A stretch of DNA of 64,000 nucleotides from Temnothorax longispinosus (GCF_030848805.1 NC_092368.1:3382441-3446440), one strand, 5' to 3'. Positions 22,378 to 35,885 are shown, numbered from the stretch's first letter. The notes: generated by a model from the letters alone, not told the origin. Program-made: numbers and translations.

Positions 22378-22660
22378 TCAAAGGAAGTCTGGTGCCACTT
22401 TAACGACCTGCGCCATGTACTGAGGAGGCCTCAGGGTCAGAGGTCAGACGGGCTACCAATACGCATACGCGAATACTTACGAAGTATGGGGACGAGGAGA
22501 GACGCAAACGCCTTGCTTTAACATTCGCGAACGCACGGCAGGACCGACCGAGCCGAGCAAAAAGACGAGCAGTCGCCACGTCTCGATTTATATCCTCGAA
22601 CTTCGAACACGCGTCCCGCTTACAATCGACATCCGTTGAGCGGATATACGCGATGCGCAT
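22378..22660 (-). CDS. Candidate two-exon gene, 73 residues, 61-base intron
   Basis: Minus strand. Exon 1 runs from ATG at 22660-22658 to 22481, exactly 60 codons, and ends CATACTTC before GTAAGTATT. The intron (22480-22420) carries GTCTGACC and CTCTGACC, both CTGAC branch-site matches, and ends GGCCTCCTCAG. Exon 2 begins TACATGG and stops at TGA 22380-22378 after 13 codons. The product is 73 residues, Arg- and Cys-containing, with no domain I know. A TATA-like GGTATAAATC lies opposite 22685-22694, only about 26 bases before the ATG, which would leave almost no leader. The intron is the best evidence; coding is uncertain. Confidence 0.28.
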
Positions 22661-25600
22661 GCCGAGAGGCAATCGATGATCGCAGATTTATACCATTATT
22701 GTCAGTGTTGTACAAATTTTCGTATCAGACAAAGAGACTAATGGCAATTTATTCGAAGAAAGTTAAATTACAGAGATTTCTGAGAGAGACATTCAAAATC
22801 AGAAGCTTCTCATAAATCCCTCAGGAACTTCAGGACATTAAATATATAATGAAATCCTGTCTTCCAATTTTTAAATGGATCCTAATATAAAGAGTTGAGT
22901 TTCCGTCCTTAATATGATTGAAGAAAAGCAAAAAAATAAAAACGAATAGGTAGATATAAGATCCTATGTATTTTTCATGAAGGAAAAATTGGGTTTCAAA
23001 AAAAACTCGTTATTAAAATATGACATAAGGTGATGTAAAGGCGGAATATTCCATACAGCGTTCCCGAGAGAGATTTAATACAAATTATATCGTGATTCGT
23101 CTTGAAAAAAGGATGAAGTGGACGATAAAGATCATAACTGGGATTGTTACGGTACTGGTACGACTACGAATACGAATGAGTTATTTCTCCCTACGTCGGC
23201 TCCTCCATGCATTCTGCGAGCGAGCATTCTCGATCGCCCATGGGAAAGATTTTCGGGGTATAATGGGACCCCGTTGTCGTCCTCTGCGACGTACGAAGGG
23301 CTTTTATTAGGATTAGGGGTGCGCGGGAATTCCGGTGGCCATAATGGATTCGCGAATCTGTCTGTCTGGCCTTTACGTTTGTTCTATAAGGGTTCAACGA
23401 AACGAGCTTCGTGGCTGGGGCCATAGCAACGTCTACGCGAGCGAAATTCCGTCCGTACACACGTATACATAAATGCACATATGCAAGTAAAGGCTAATTA
23501 ATGCCATTCGGCGCCACGTGTTAACGCGACGTGTATTGTATTTGCAAAGGCAACAGGAAATCGTCTGTCGGTGGGCAGGTACATAAACAATTGCCTTAGG
23601 GATTCGCGAGACGGGCTGTTTATGTGCAAATCGCCGCTTTGCTTATTAAACACTCCTACTTCACTTCCCAATTTAATAATCAATTCTCGTCTATCTGAAA
23701 AAGATATGTTATCGAGAGCTATGCCGGTAAAAATTCAGCCACTTATCTTTATGCGAAGTTTGACGTAATAGCGATGTGAGGATAAGATTATACGCGAATT
23801 TTACTCGCGTCCATTTTTTTCGGTATCCTATGACCTAAGACATGGTAACATTGATTGCGGGACGGATTAGCGGATAATAATAGAAGCGGCCGACACTCGA
23901 AGGCCTCCGACTCGTCATCGACGACGTGGCAATTTATGTCTCTCGAGCGTGTACAACAAGCTCGCCCGAAGGTGCCTCGGCGAATAGACTGAGCCGCGGA
24001 GACCTTCGACGTCCGTTTCACCGTCCTTCTCCATTTCGCAATAGCGAAAGAGCTGGGTTGTTTACCGCTAGAAATAGATAGCCTAGTTAGGTAGTGTACG
24101 TTCCCGGCTCTATTCTTGGTACAGGCCAACTTTTTCCACGCGCTCGCGCGCTCGCAGTTAGGCTCGTGTCTAGGTCTCGCGTAACTACGCTACGATTGCC
24201 TCACTCGTTCCCGGTACTGGCGTTCCATTATATACGAAGTTACGCCGTATCAATTCCACGATAAATCATTCCGCCGCGCGCCGCCAAGGAATAGGACGAA
24301 CCCGCCGCGACTCCGCAACCTCGTAAATTAGACGTTCCGCGAACGGCGCGCGACCATTGCGCAGGTATATCGCTTAATCTTTGGACGAGGTTTGTATAAC
24401 GGACATCTCATGGGCTCTAAGTGGAGTATTAAAAAGAGATAAGTGTAGTAATAAATAAAGAGAATTGGAATAAGTAAATTATGCCATGTTTATCGAGAGA
24501 AATCAGCTTACAGCATTGGAAATATGTTATTCAATTTAAGCAGAAAAACTCGTATAAAATTTTACTGAATCAAAACGTGTTTGTATATTACATGAAGAAA
24601 TACATTTTTATGTTAATTTTTATATACCAAAAAAAAAAGGACGAGTTTTCAACACTGAGATTTCTAAAGAAGTGGGTCACGAGCAATATATTACTTTCGC
24701 TTTCACATCCTTCTACCTACTTCCCTCGCAGTCATCTAGGCCTGGCCGATTTCCGTCTTCGCATTCGGCTGCCGTGGCCTTGAGGAATTTTTTCTTTGGA
24801 CCTAACCCACGGTCCCGCATGTTACGGTCTTTGTTCCGCAGGTCTGATCCGCCGACGGTTTCCGAGAACGCACTTCGCATCGGCCGAAATTAAGGATATT
24901 TATTGGTCTGGTGCTACTAAGCGGAATCTGAGAACCCAAAGCGGTCTAGAGAAAAAAGCCGGAATAACCTCCTCCGCCGGTCCTCTCCGAGGTCTTTGTT
25001 CCATGGAAATGAGACAACCTTGATCATAAAGCGGGTCTAACCGATTGCGAAACAAGAGAGAGTACCGTGGGGAACGTGTTGTAAAGGCGTTCACGCACCG
25101 CGTTTAACGCCACGCATTTATATGTGACAAATAACAGACAGTAAGATTTTCACATTAAACAGGCCTCAGAGTGAAATGATGAAGACTAGTACTAAGCATG
25201 AAATGTAAAGACATATTTAAATGCAACGTTCTCTCTTTTGCCTTCTTCTTGTTCACGTAGCGCGAGAATATTATTAAACGAAGAGAGGATCTTTTTTTTT
25301 ACGATCGCGAATTTTTGCTTATACTTCTACACAGGCAACACACGCGGGGATGACGTCAAAAGTAATTGCATTTCTCTTTCGTTAATGGAAATGCAGTTAA
25401 TTCTAGGCATACTTTCAAAGAATCCTTCAAGATAAGATCTTAATGGCGCTCCGTACTTCGCGGCAGAAGTAAGGACCTCTCAGACGAAGTCAGTTGATTT
25501 AATCACTTAACTTGTTCGTACCAACGCAGAGACACCTTTGAAGTGGAACGTGTCTGATGGTACATCACCGGAGGGACCCTAGCGGCGGCCAAAATCATTT

Positions 25601-25865
25601 TCTGAAAAGTACCCGGGACAGGCGGTATCAAAGACCGGGAGGAATGTCGCAAGGTCGACGTTATCGAGGAAGAGATGCAAGAAAGCCAGACTGATTCGTA
25701 CCGTGTACAAGCCGTATATATACCGAAATCTCAAAGTGATTAATGAATGTGCGATGACGAATAACTGATAGGGTTCGCGTGATAAAGATTTCTATTCTCC
25801 GTAAAATTAGATGATTTTTCGCGATGGCGCCGCGCGGTGGTGAATAAACGGGAAGAAAGAGAGAC

Positions 25866-25883
25866 AGAGAGAGAGAGAGAGAG
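25866..25883. repeat. (GA)9 microsatellite
   Basis: Perfect array within a longer purine run at 25855-25895. Confidence 0.9.
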
Positions 25884-26519
25884 ACGGAAAGTGGAGCGGA
25901 ACGACGAGCATTTATATAACGCGAGCGAACAAACGCCGCAATTAAAACAAAGCCTACGGCATTTGTCCGACGCCCCGTCGCGCGCGTTTCCCAACCGCCG
26001 CCAAGTCCCACGGGGGCGGCAAACCACCCACGCCGCCGCCCGAGGTGACGGTGAGGGTGGTTTTTGTTGCAGAAAAAGTGAGCGGCAACTTTTTTCGGGG
26101 TAACAACGATTATTTCAGACTGGGCGGGGGAACAACGGCGTGGTCTACGATCGCGAAGGGTGACGAATTCGCCGATGTGCGAACGACCCTCTCGCCGTCC
26201 ATTGTCTTCGACTGCGTCATAAAATAATTAGTTGATTACCATTCTTTCGGGATACGCACACTTTTTTTTTATTACTTGCGGTATACCGGCATAAAAGTCA
26301 GTCAACTCGACAGCGGTATTGTTATGGAAATTCAGGCCAATAATAAGAAACCTTAGCAACCTTTTTTTTCCAATATATGTGAGACTCGCGTATGTAATAT
26401 ATCTTGATATAACCGCCGGTCCGAAGTTTACTTTCATAATTTAACTGCTGTCTCTTGAACGCGATTAAATTATAGTAAGCATCGCGTGTTTTATTGAACG
26501 TTAAAAAGGGGAGAGGAAG

Positions 26520-26538
26520 GAGAGAGAGAGAGAGAGAG
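26520..26538. repeat. (GA)9 microsatellite
   Basis: Perfect array following a G/A-rich lead-in. Confidence 0.9.
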
Positions 26539-27539
26539 GTATAGGGTTAATCTAATATATTATCAATGCACGTAAATATTATACCAAATGACGTTCCCTT
26601 TTCCGGTATGAATTATTAGGTAAGCACGGTCGCATTCATTACAGCTAGATTGAGGGAAGACTTCCGCCCCTTTTCTCTAAGACGCTATCAATCACTCGGA
26701 GTCTCATTACAACAGTATTACAACTCCCGAGCATCAATTAAAATCATCACGGATCCTGCTAAGTGACTAACAGTAGGTTCTTCGGTCATTCGAATACAAT
26801 GCACAGGATGTTCCGTAAAAATTGACTCATCGCAAACTCGAGTAAGGCTGGCAGATTAAAAAAAAAGTAGAAGAGTCCAAGCAAGGCTGAATCCCCTCGA
26901 TTAGTCATCCCTGGGTAAAATTAAACAGCCGCTATTAATTACCTTCCACGAAACGGATAGACCATCTGCAAAGCCACGATATCTTGGAACTAATATAATA
27001 GCACAAGATAGCAAGATAGCATGTACGAATATATAATTAAGCACATTGCAATTTATTATATCAAAACATTTTTATAAATATTTTTAAAAAGAAGCGTATT
27101 GCTTGTCATTCAACGCAGTGCAATATAATAGGACCATCTTCTGTTAAAAAATTAAAACTTTATAGAAGTTTACTGGTCTAAAACCCTTTAATAAATTGAT
27201 CTACATAATTACAAATCATCTATACAATTTGAATCAAACGTTACCTATGCATATAACATAAATTTTTCAAATTCTCTGTCAAGTTATTTAAAGTTAAATA
27301 TTATTTGTGTCTTTAATTTTGTACAATATATTTTGGGACATTATTTAAAGCGACGTCTTTATTTATTTTTTATCGTATCTAAATAGCGCTGAGAAATTGT
27401 TGCTTATTAATTTTTCCCCTACATTTGCTGATCCACCTGGCACGATCGTCAAATGCGAATCGTATTAAATTCGCCTCGATTCCGCCGTTTTCCCCGCGAA
27501 GTAGCTCTCGCAGTGCGCGACAGGAGCCGGATCGAGTTA

Positions 27540-28450
27540 GCGCGGGTTAAATCACCTTTGTGAAACTGCTCGCTCGCCGACGTGCCGCCCCGTCGGTCCC
27601 GACACCCCCCTTCAGCTCGCTTGTTGCTCTCTCCGCGTTCTCCCCATCCCTCTCTTCAACCCCCATTTCGCTACTCGTCGGTACACATGTACGACGCGCT
27701 CGGTGTGTTTAGGATAGGTAAATTATAGCGAGCTACCAGCAACTGCCAGCGAAGACGAGCGAGCCCTCGCTTGAGCGCTGAATGGGAGGTCGAGATGGCG
27801 GACCTGCGAAGAGGGGAGAGAAGGGAAGAAGAAGGAAAGCAGGAGGGTGTTAATCCGGTTGCTTTATTGCTACGAGAATCCCTCCGGAGCGCGGCACCAC
27901 GTCTGCCAGCCAGTTCTCCCCTTCTCGGGCTGCGTATCAGGGGGGTTAAGTTCGTTTCCACGTAGTTCGACGACCTACTACTCTACGGGGGTGGCAGCGG
28001 TGGCGGCGGTGGCGACGGCGGCGGTGGCGGTGAGAGAAGGAAGAGGGCCAACGGAGTCTCGAATCCCACCGGGGCCACCCCCTCCCCCTTTGGAAACACC
28101 ACGTCCGTTCGTATGTCCGTCTGACCTCGGCTGACCGACCCGGCTTATTACTGCACACCGACATTATTACCGCGCCCCGTCGCATTTCTCGGGTCCGGAG
28201 ATTCCGGGAAGCGTCGGGGACGCGCGCGACGCGGTCGCCGATTTCGATGTATGAGGTATCCGAGGCGGATTGCTGCCAGCATGCAGTTTCGTGCCTTGCA
28301 TACGAAGCTGCGGACGCGCGGCGATGCAGATCGCTCCGGGGAAGGAACGCCGCCGCGGTATGGATTTTATCCCGCGGAACGTTCGACCGGACACAGCCCC
28401 CTTTGCTCGTGAAACGTTCCCCTGCGTTAACGTCGGAGGATCAGGAAGGA
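27540..28450. promoter_or_regulatory. GC- and CpG-rich block with GGN repeat
   Basis: Abrupt change from AT-rich DNA on the left. Frames up to 96 codons occur on both strands without recognisable products. Its centre holds a GGC/GGT triplet array (27988-28031) whose end, GGCGGTGAGA, also reads as a donor. Looks like a CpG-rich promoter or 5' untranslated region; no TATA is obvious. Confidence 0.22.
27988..28031. repeat. GGC/GGT triplet array
   Basis: A run of GGT, GGC, AGC and GAC triplets that would encode mostly Gly on the plus strand or Pro/Arg/His-rich repeats on the minus strand. The plus frame is closed by TAG at 27963-27965 upstream. Prone to slippage. Confidence 0.7.
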
Positions 28451-28459
28451 TCGATTTGA

Positions 28460-30010
28460 TCCCTTAACTGCGTTTAAATTTTGTCGACGATTCCGATCAA
28501 TGGATCCGCATTTACTATGCGCAAGTGGCGATGAAATTTGTGGACGAAGCATATCGCAACGAAATTTCTATTTCGTAACGTGTTATTTTCCACTTATGTT
28601 ATTTCATTATTTTTTTATGCTAATGATACGATATTAATCATGAGTTCCTGTCGTCATCCATCATTAATTTGACTATAATATAATTACACATGCGCAGCCC
28701 CACGATAAACTCGGGTAACGGCGAATTCTGAGCTTCCTTCGTATCCTCTCCCAATTCAGCTCCTAAGTACCATCTGTCGCTGTCCTAATTAGACGGCTTA
28801 TCAAGTCCCGGCAAATTGCCGCGTGTGCACGACACATTTGTTCGTAGACGCGGAAGGCGCCAAAACAAGAAACATTAGCATACGCAGCACGCAACTTTCT
28901 GTTAAAAAAAAAAAAAAATTATCGCTATACTAACAACGCGATAACGTTGGCGTCATTTCCTCTCTTTGCGATCAATCTGTCGGTTTGTTTTTCTGCGTTC
29001 TTCAAGAAAATCGACTTCCGTAAAATATTAACAAGTCAAATGTCGACTCGCCGGCCCGGCGATAAAGCGCAGGGATAGCCGCGCGTTTCTCTTTTTCTTT
29101 TTTTGTGCGGTAATATTTTTCTATGAAACGTAATGCACGCACTTCGCAAGAGCGCGGGCGGTGTTCATCCGCAGGGACCGGCATATTTATTTCCGCTGTG
29201 TTTAACCCGCGCGCGCATCACACACATTCCCGCACCGCAAATGCCGAGTTATGAATATACATTATTTTTCAGTAACATTTTCGCGCATCGCAGACGGCCC
29301 GGGCTCCTCCTCGAGGGAGAGCCTCGCGCGTAACCGGCGGTGCGGTATAATTCTTTCTCATCCCGTAATTAGGAAACGGACCCTTTTTTCACGGGGGATA
29401 TAAATCACGCGAGGGCCGCGAAACGACAAAAAATACGTCGGGTAGGGAGGAAAGGGAGGTCGAGGAGGGACGCGATGTCGGGTCGAGATGGAAAAGCCAG
29501 GGCTAAGGTGCGAGCTTGACGGTCCAGCGAGCGAATAACGGGCACGACGACTCCGTTGGAAACGCTTGTAAAAATATACCGCGATAAACTCTCCGCCACG
29601 CAGTCGTTCCGTCCGGTGCAATCGCAAAATGCCGGAAAATTACTGGTGTAATCTTTTTTTTAGCCCTCAAACCGAGATGTGAAAAAAGTATTTAATTAGA
29701 AATATGCAGTCTCTGAGATTTACCGATGCTTTTACATTATCTTTTAAAATAATGGCGCAAAACTAATCTTGGTTCTCACAATTTGTGGCTTATAAAGATA
29801 AATATATATTTATTCTGTAATTAAAAGACTCTTTTCTTAGCGATTAATATTCCTAATATAATAATTGTCAGTTAAGCAATCGTAAAGAAGGAAATATTCT
29901 GCGAGGAATACAACCGAATCAATAATACTATTAACTCCTCGTTTTCGCCAATTTCTCTCCTCTCTCGCTACTTCCGCAAACCTTACCACCCTACTTCCGT
30001 GTTTGATTAT
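28460..30010. other. No supported gene
   Basis: Holds a run of about 14 As near 28903-28918 and a good acceptor-like site, CATTATTTTTCAG, ending at 29272. The DNA after that acceptor has an open frame of about 45 codons but no convincing donor. A second pyrimidine-rich acceptor-like site, TCTCCCAATTCAG, ends near 28760. Confidence 0.4.
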
Positions 30011-30012
30011 AG

Positions 30013-30129
30013 CAAATGAATTCCAAGAATCGCTTTGCGCGCCCCAACGGTCATGCTTGTTGCGAACCTCTTCTTACATCACTTATGTCGTGCGAGAGAG
30101 TACGGGTTCGAGAACTGCCTTCGTCGCAG
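30013..30129 (+). CDS. Candidate exon with ATG start and consensus donor
   Basis: The exon follows a long pyrimidine-rich run ending TTCCGTGTTTGATTATAG and ends TCGTCGCAG before GTGAGGG, an excellent match to the U1 consensus. An ATG at 30016, in the favourable context GCAAATGA, opens a frame of exactly 38 codons to the donor. The peptide is short, with a Cys-Cys pair near residue 15 and an Arg-rich end, and I do not recognise it. If real, this would be a first coding exon whose partner lies beyond a long intron; no good acceptor lies within the next 120 bases. One alternative is a chance donor in GC-rich DNA. Confidence 0.27.
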
Positions 30130-31411
30130 GTGAGGGCTGCGAATGGCGGGAATATCGGTAGCGCGTACTGCGAGCGATTCCGAGAACGTATGTGGTCGTC
30201 GTATGGTCAGCGTGTACAAATATAGCCGGTGTCTTGCGGGAGTAAATAATACTCCTGGCGACGCGCGCGCGATTTTTGTCGCTCGATCGTGTGGAGTGCG
30301 TACACACGCGTTTTAGTTACGCGTGCACGCCTCACTTGACGTTCGCGCGCATGTCTCATGCGCGTAAATCCAAGTAACGAAGTCATGATTCCGTTAAACT
30401 GTGTTAATCTCCGTCTACCTGTAGCCGTAAAAGATTTGAGATGCTAATTCACATCCCGTATGTAATTGAGTAAATAAAAGAAAAAAAGAAAAGAAAAATT
30501 GAAGTTGTTGACCGATTAAGTAAACCGTGGGAATCATTTAAATTCAACTTTCGTCTGTCTTACGCACAACTAGGTGACTGTATTTGCAATGTCTAACCGG
30601 CGAGCGGTCAACGATCGTCGCCGTGTAAAAGTCACGGGGATGCATGTGAGTCATTGTTGCGCCAGACAGGGCGGCTATGAACCGACCAGTCCCCGCACTC
30701 GTTAGGGGATGTTTTAATGGGGCGCCGCTTTGGATTTGCCGGTGTTTAATTACAGGGGCTCTCAACTCGCATCTATGTCGTGTCAGCGATGATTTGTCCG
30801 AGAAACAACCCAAAACGCGTCGCGCTTATACGAGAAGAAACGTATGTATAGCAACGAATATAGCAGAATGTGACAGTTGTAAATATTTAGATCGCCACGT
30901 TTCTCGTGAATTCAGAAATAACGAAAAATCAGCGCAAAATGACGGCCGTTAAAAAGTTTTCTAAGCAGTGAGAAGGGTGGAGCACGACACGGTTTTTGCG
31001 CTTGTGCCACGCACCGAAACGCAATAACGCATAGCGCAACGTAAACGCGAGTACTCCACCCTTCTGGAAGGGATGAAGTAAGTGGGCGAGAAGAGAGAGG
31101 AGAGAGCGGAGGGTAGACGCGGAGAAGAAGGGACACAGTCAGCGAGGGGAGAGCACGGAAGAGAGAGAGGGAGTGAGAGAGAAAGAGAAGGATGGCGAAG
31201 CAAGAGAGACACGATAAGAGAGAGAGGAAGATAGGTACTTTACCACCCCATAAAACGGGGGTGTGAGTGTTGTGTCTGGCGCTGGACCCACCCTAGGGTG
31301 AACGCCCTAGAACCCCTGCGCACAGACGATTTTTCGTCTCGTTCCCGTCAAGGCACTTCGGTGCCGTCTACATCCACTCTCTCTCCGCCGCCGATCTCTC
31401 CCTCTCGTCTT

Positions 31412-31413
<2 letters not shown>

Positions 31414-31453
<40 letters not shown>
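31414..31453. repeat. (TC)20 microsatellite
   Basis: Longest perfect dinucleotide array in the window. Confidence 0.95.
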
Positions 31454-31458
<5 letters not shown>

Positions 31459-32651
31459 TTCCTCCGGAGCTCCGGCAGACTCCGCAAGGTGTCTACACTC
31501 TTGGACATAAATGAAACGACAGGAAGGGGGTCGACGGCGGGCTGAGGGGTGTAGGCCTGTTCCACCGGGGATTTTCTATTCCCACAGGCGCGTCTGCGAT
31601 GTGGCTTAGAGCGCGCCCAGCCGATTCTTCCTCCGCTCCGCCATCGTGCTTCTTTCTCCCTCACAATATGTTTAGATTTATTCGCGCGTGGCCGACACGT
31701 TTCTCGCGACTATCGACTGTGTACTCATCGATAACGCCGTCGGTAAATTTCCCCATAAACGGGATCGCGACGAGAAAAGTTGAAACTTTTCTCAGCTTGG
31801 AGTTCGCTCGGAGATACAGGGCACACGATGCTCCGAAGCCAGCGATAGAGAATAGAGACACAAAAATTTTAATAATCTTTCAATTTTTCATAGTTGATAT
31901 TTCCCAAAATGTTTAATTTTCGAGGCACAACTTGTAATAAATAATTAGGGCTTAAAGCTTAAGTATAAACTTTGATAAGCTTTGAATTTTTCGAATTTAT
32001 ATTTTATTAAAATTAAATCTGTTCTCGTCTTATTGCTTTCTGACGCACCATCTTTACTCGTAATTAGACTTAGATATTTTCATTTTCAAGAAAGACAGAG
32101 ACCGAAAATAAGTGTGAAAAAAACGAATTTTATCCTTCGCTCTTCTGGAAGACAGACTTTCAACCGTGATTCAAGAATTTGAAAGTGTAATCGATTCCGT
32201 CGGAAAGCTGGCGGCGGACTAATTAACAGCAGGTATAAGGCGTGAAATTTAGGCGACAATATACCGGGTGGGAGCTCGTGGAATAAGCGCAAAGTTTTCC
32301 CGTAAACGAGGCGATTTATGAAAGCGGTCCTAATAATGTAAACGCGAATGCAAAGTAACGCGGTTCCACGCGTGTAAGACTTCTCTCGGCAAGTTTCGCC
32401 GGTGTGTAAGCTAAACGAATAACCGCCATAAATATCGTGGAATTTCAACAAGGCCCGCACGCGAAAAGCTTCGATTTATGACCGGCCGTTTTTCCCGTAT
32501 CATCGTCTACGTCTACGCGCGCACTTCCTATCCTCTAATCGTTATCTATCGCGCTTTAATTATGGAAAATCGAAAAAATACGCTCCGTTATGCGAAGAAG
32601 CGCCGCGCGTCACGCGTTTAGATTTATTCGGCTTCGCCGTGGGAATTATAT

Positions 32652-32689
32652 ATCGTCGCGTCGCATCGCGTCGCGTCGTCGTCGTCACC
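32652..32689. repeat. CGTCG / CGT repeat
   Basis: Imperfect pentamer copies (TCGCG, TCGCA) run into CGTCGTCGTCGTC. A related TCGCGTCGC-type repeat occurs near 63537-63575. Confidence 0.7.
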
Positions 32690-34934
32690 CGCGAGGGACG
32701 CAGCCATTTTCGTTTGCCCAAAACGCGAATGTTATGATAACGAAGTGGAGTGCCGCTGCTGGGTCGCAGAAGGTCAGAAATTGAGCAAACTGGGGATGCG
32801 ATATAGAACATGGGCAGGGAGCGAGACAGATCGGTGGTCGAGGAGGGTTGATGGGGAAGGGTCCGAGGACAATCACCCCTTGCGACAATGTGAGCGAGTT
32901 GAAAACCGAGTCGGTGCTATATATATACGCGCGTCCGCGGTATGAACCTTCCCATTAGTTCCCGATGCGCACATATATAGCGGAAAGTTTTCAACTTTCA
33001 CGCAACTAAATGTTTTACATGGCCGTGAACGCTGATGTTAAAGTTACCTCTCGGAACGGAGAAGAGATATTCCAATCGAATTATGACTTGCACGCGCCAT
33101 TGCGTAAATGCGTATTCCAAGGGTCCGCACAGCGTGCAGATATCACATACACAGTATACATACAGACACCACGCGTCCGCGTGCATACATGTACACAGTT
33201 CGATTAAATTCCTTAAAAATTTTTGCGGATCGGACAAACCGTCGCGAGATTACATTTACGAGGAACGCTATATTGAAATTCCGCGTAGCGCGAACTTCTG
33301 TCCTGCTTACGACTGTCCACCGCAAAATATACGCATAAGAGATCGCTTTATCTTCCATTCCGCCGCGATTCTATCCTTACGCCTGGCGATAGGTAATCCA
33401 CAGCACAGGTGCATCGCGAGTGCCGGCGATAAATCGCGCGATTAGCTCACGTACGGCCAAACTGGTTTTCTATGTACATCTAATCCGAACGAGGCAAGGT
33501 CGTAAGTCCTTTTAATATTTTTAATGTACCGCTCGGCGGACGTTTATGCGCCTGGAATCCAGCATTTACGCGCAACCGCAATGACAAATGTTATATATAG
33601 GCAATCTGTGATCCTCGCGAATTAACTACAAGAATCGTAATGCGTGCCAATTATCGTATAAAATTTTTAAAGCGGCCGGCGATTGAAGAGGGAAAGAGAA
33701 AGCGGGAGAGAAAGAGGGAGTATAATTTATTAATATTCCAGAACACAGATAAGAGCGTATATAAAAGAGAAATTTTAGAATGTGTGTACACTATATTAAC
33801 ATAATGAAAGTTAGAAACTATCGTAATTATATCAGTAGATCATTAATAACATCACTAGATGTTCACTTAAATCATAATAGTAATTTAAAAAATAAAGTAA
33901 TAAATAAATGCACCAAGAAATAAAATTTTAATTCCATTTTAGGTCCCGACTTTAATTAATTAAATTGTCAAATTTTCCTGGATATGCAATCATAAATCGT
34001 TAAGATCTTTTTAAACTTTATAAAAGGATTTGTAAAATTTTCGAAAATACTTCTCTAAATGTATCATAATTTTGTGACGTTTTTCGAGAATACTATGAAA
34101 TATATATAGATCTTTTGAGGAATGCTGTTAGAAGTCCTTCGTCGGCCCTATTTTTAGGTCGAATTCATCGGTTTAAAATATCCGAAGCGGCTTCGAATAA
34201 CCACTGCGGCGAAACGTGGTAGGAAAAGGTCTCTCCTGCACCGGTGTAACGTTCCACCAAAGGAAGGGACAATAAACGGCTGTGCGTAGGCCATAGACCT
34301 GGTTGGGCTTTTGCGCCCTGTTTCATCCCTCCCTCGCCCTCTCGCGCCCACGCCCGGCCTCTTTGCTGTTTGTAAACACAGCCGTGCTACTTTCGAATGC
34401 AGCTCCATTTCACCGGCGATGGCCGCCACCATCCAGGGTGCATATGACTTCAATATGACGCTCATGTGTGATGTACGTGTGTCCGGCACTTTGTGCCGGA
34501 TGAAAATTTAGAGAATCGATTTTTAAGAGCAAAATCGAGGCGTTTGTACACGATATGTCCACGGTAATTTATACAATATCCCATTGCGATAATTCCGCAC
34601 GCCGTAGCGCCGAATTTCGCGCACATCTGTACCGCGTTCTTGATAGCTACTCGGCGGTTAATGTGCCTGGTTACGGGCGAAAACAGCAATTAAAAAGTTT
34701 CGCTAATTTGAACGGCTGCTTACTTAAATTGTCGCGGCAACCTCGATAGCTACGACTCGGCGACGAGTTCGTCGAGAGGTGTCGAGAATCCCGTAATTTA
34801 TATCACGCTTAACGGCGACGAGTCATCGCAATTTAAGACAAAAACTTGGTATCTTTTGTCCGCGACTTCCCCGAGGGTGTCGCTAATGTATCAAGATTTC
34901 GACTGTATTATGCAAACTTAAATGCCGGCCCATT

Positions 34935-34962
34935 ACCGGCGTAATTGCGCAATTACGCCGGT
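34935..34962. repeat. Perfect 28-bp palindrome
   Basis: ACCGGCGTAATTGC at 34935-34948 is followed directly by its exact reverse complement, with no spacer. The flanking bases do not pair. Spacerless palindromes of this length are rare by chance; they may be dimeric binding sites or the product of a fold-back repair event. Confidence 0.9.
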
Positions 34963-35885
34963 TCTCTTCTCTGCGCGATAATAAAATATATCATGGCGAG
35001 ATTATATTTCAATATCAGCTACTAAAACTCTATGTTACGGGTACGGGTACGGGGATTTGTGTTGCGTATCATTTTCCTTTCCCTCCCTCCCTGCCTCTAT
35101 TTTCCTTCGTTTGGAATAAATATATAGTGATCGAGATTTTAATTTCAGGTAAAAAATAATGTCGCAGAGACATGCAACGTAATCGATTGATATAATTATC
35201 CGATAGGTCAAATATCCACGCGCGTAACGCGTCTTGTAAAATGCATAAACAGGGCGATTAAAGCGGCACACGGTTACGTGTACGTTTATTACGTAAGCGT
35301 CGACGCGTTGAAGTATTGACCTAAGTTTTCACACAAGACCCGTGCGTTCGCTAACTTTTTGCATAAAGTCAAGTCTTCGTACATGTGCACGCCTTTAATC
35401 CCTGAACTCGCCTTGAACTTTATTACGAACGCGCGGCGAAGGCGCCTTGAACCGAGCAAAAACGAAAGGTTTCATCGTAGACGCGATGTAGAGGAGATAT
35501 CGTTCACCGGCGATCGATTCTACAATATTCGCGGTAACGCTATCGGCAGGAAAACTCTACGTAACAGGGGACGATCGATCGTTGCCACCGGACGCAGATA
35601 ACCTCGTTTCTCGTCTCGCTTCGCGAGCATCGATACATTCTATTCTATCGGTTGTTTGATCTATCGCAAGAATATCATTGATGCTCGCGTTTAAAATCAA
35701 TTGTGTCAAAAAGAAACAAACGTTCTATGTCTGCGCCTCTGAACAGGAAGTCGTGAGATATTTTGGATTGTCAGGGAATATAATCATTAAAAAAAAAATA
35801 GATTATTATACGTAACATGTGCACAAAGTTACGCAACACTCGTCAAACATTCGACAATAGTCTGAGAAATTATCTAGTAGAAAAA

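Larger units (their letters stand above)
22700..27400. other. Mixed AT-rich stretch, no supported gene
   Basis: No exon pair that I trust. Holds a perfect CRE octamer, TGACGTCA, at 25351-25358, (GA)n arrays at 25866-25883 and 26520-26538, and a weak intron-like span 26620-26681 (AG before GTAAGCA; end TTTTCTCTAAG) with no coding context. The 24120-24360 part is CpG-rich with a CGCGCTCG direct repeat. Confidence 0.45.
30140..34920. other. No supported gene; purine-rich and AT-rich segments
   Basis: Contains a G/A-rich tract at 31077-31235, a palindrome CACCCTAGGGTG at 31289-31300, a long TC array at 31414-31453, a CGTCG-type repeat at 32652-32689 and an AT-rich block at 33720-34110. Frames of 100-136 codons occur but lack splice context and recognisable motifs. 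Confidence 0.45.

Noticed and set aside
26920..27000. Possible 23-base microexon on the minus strand between CTTTGCAG and GTAATT
   Set aside because: Both sites are marginal and the exon would be implausibly short without supporting neighbours.
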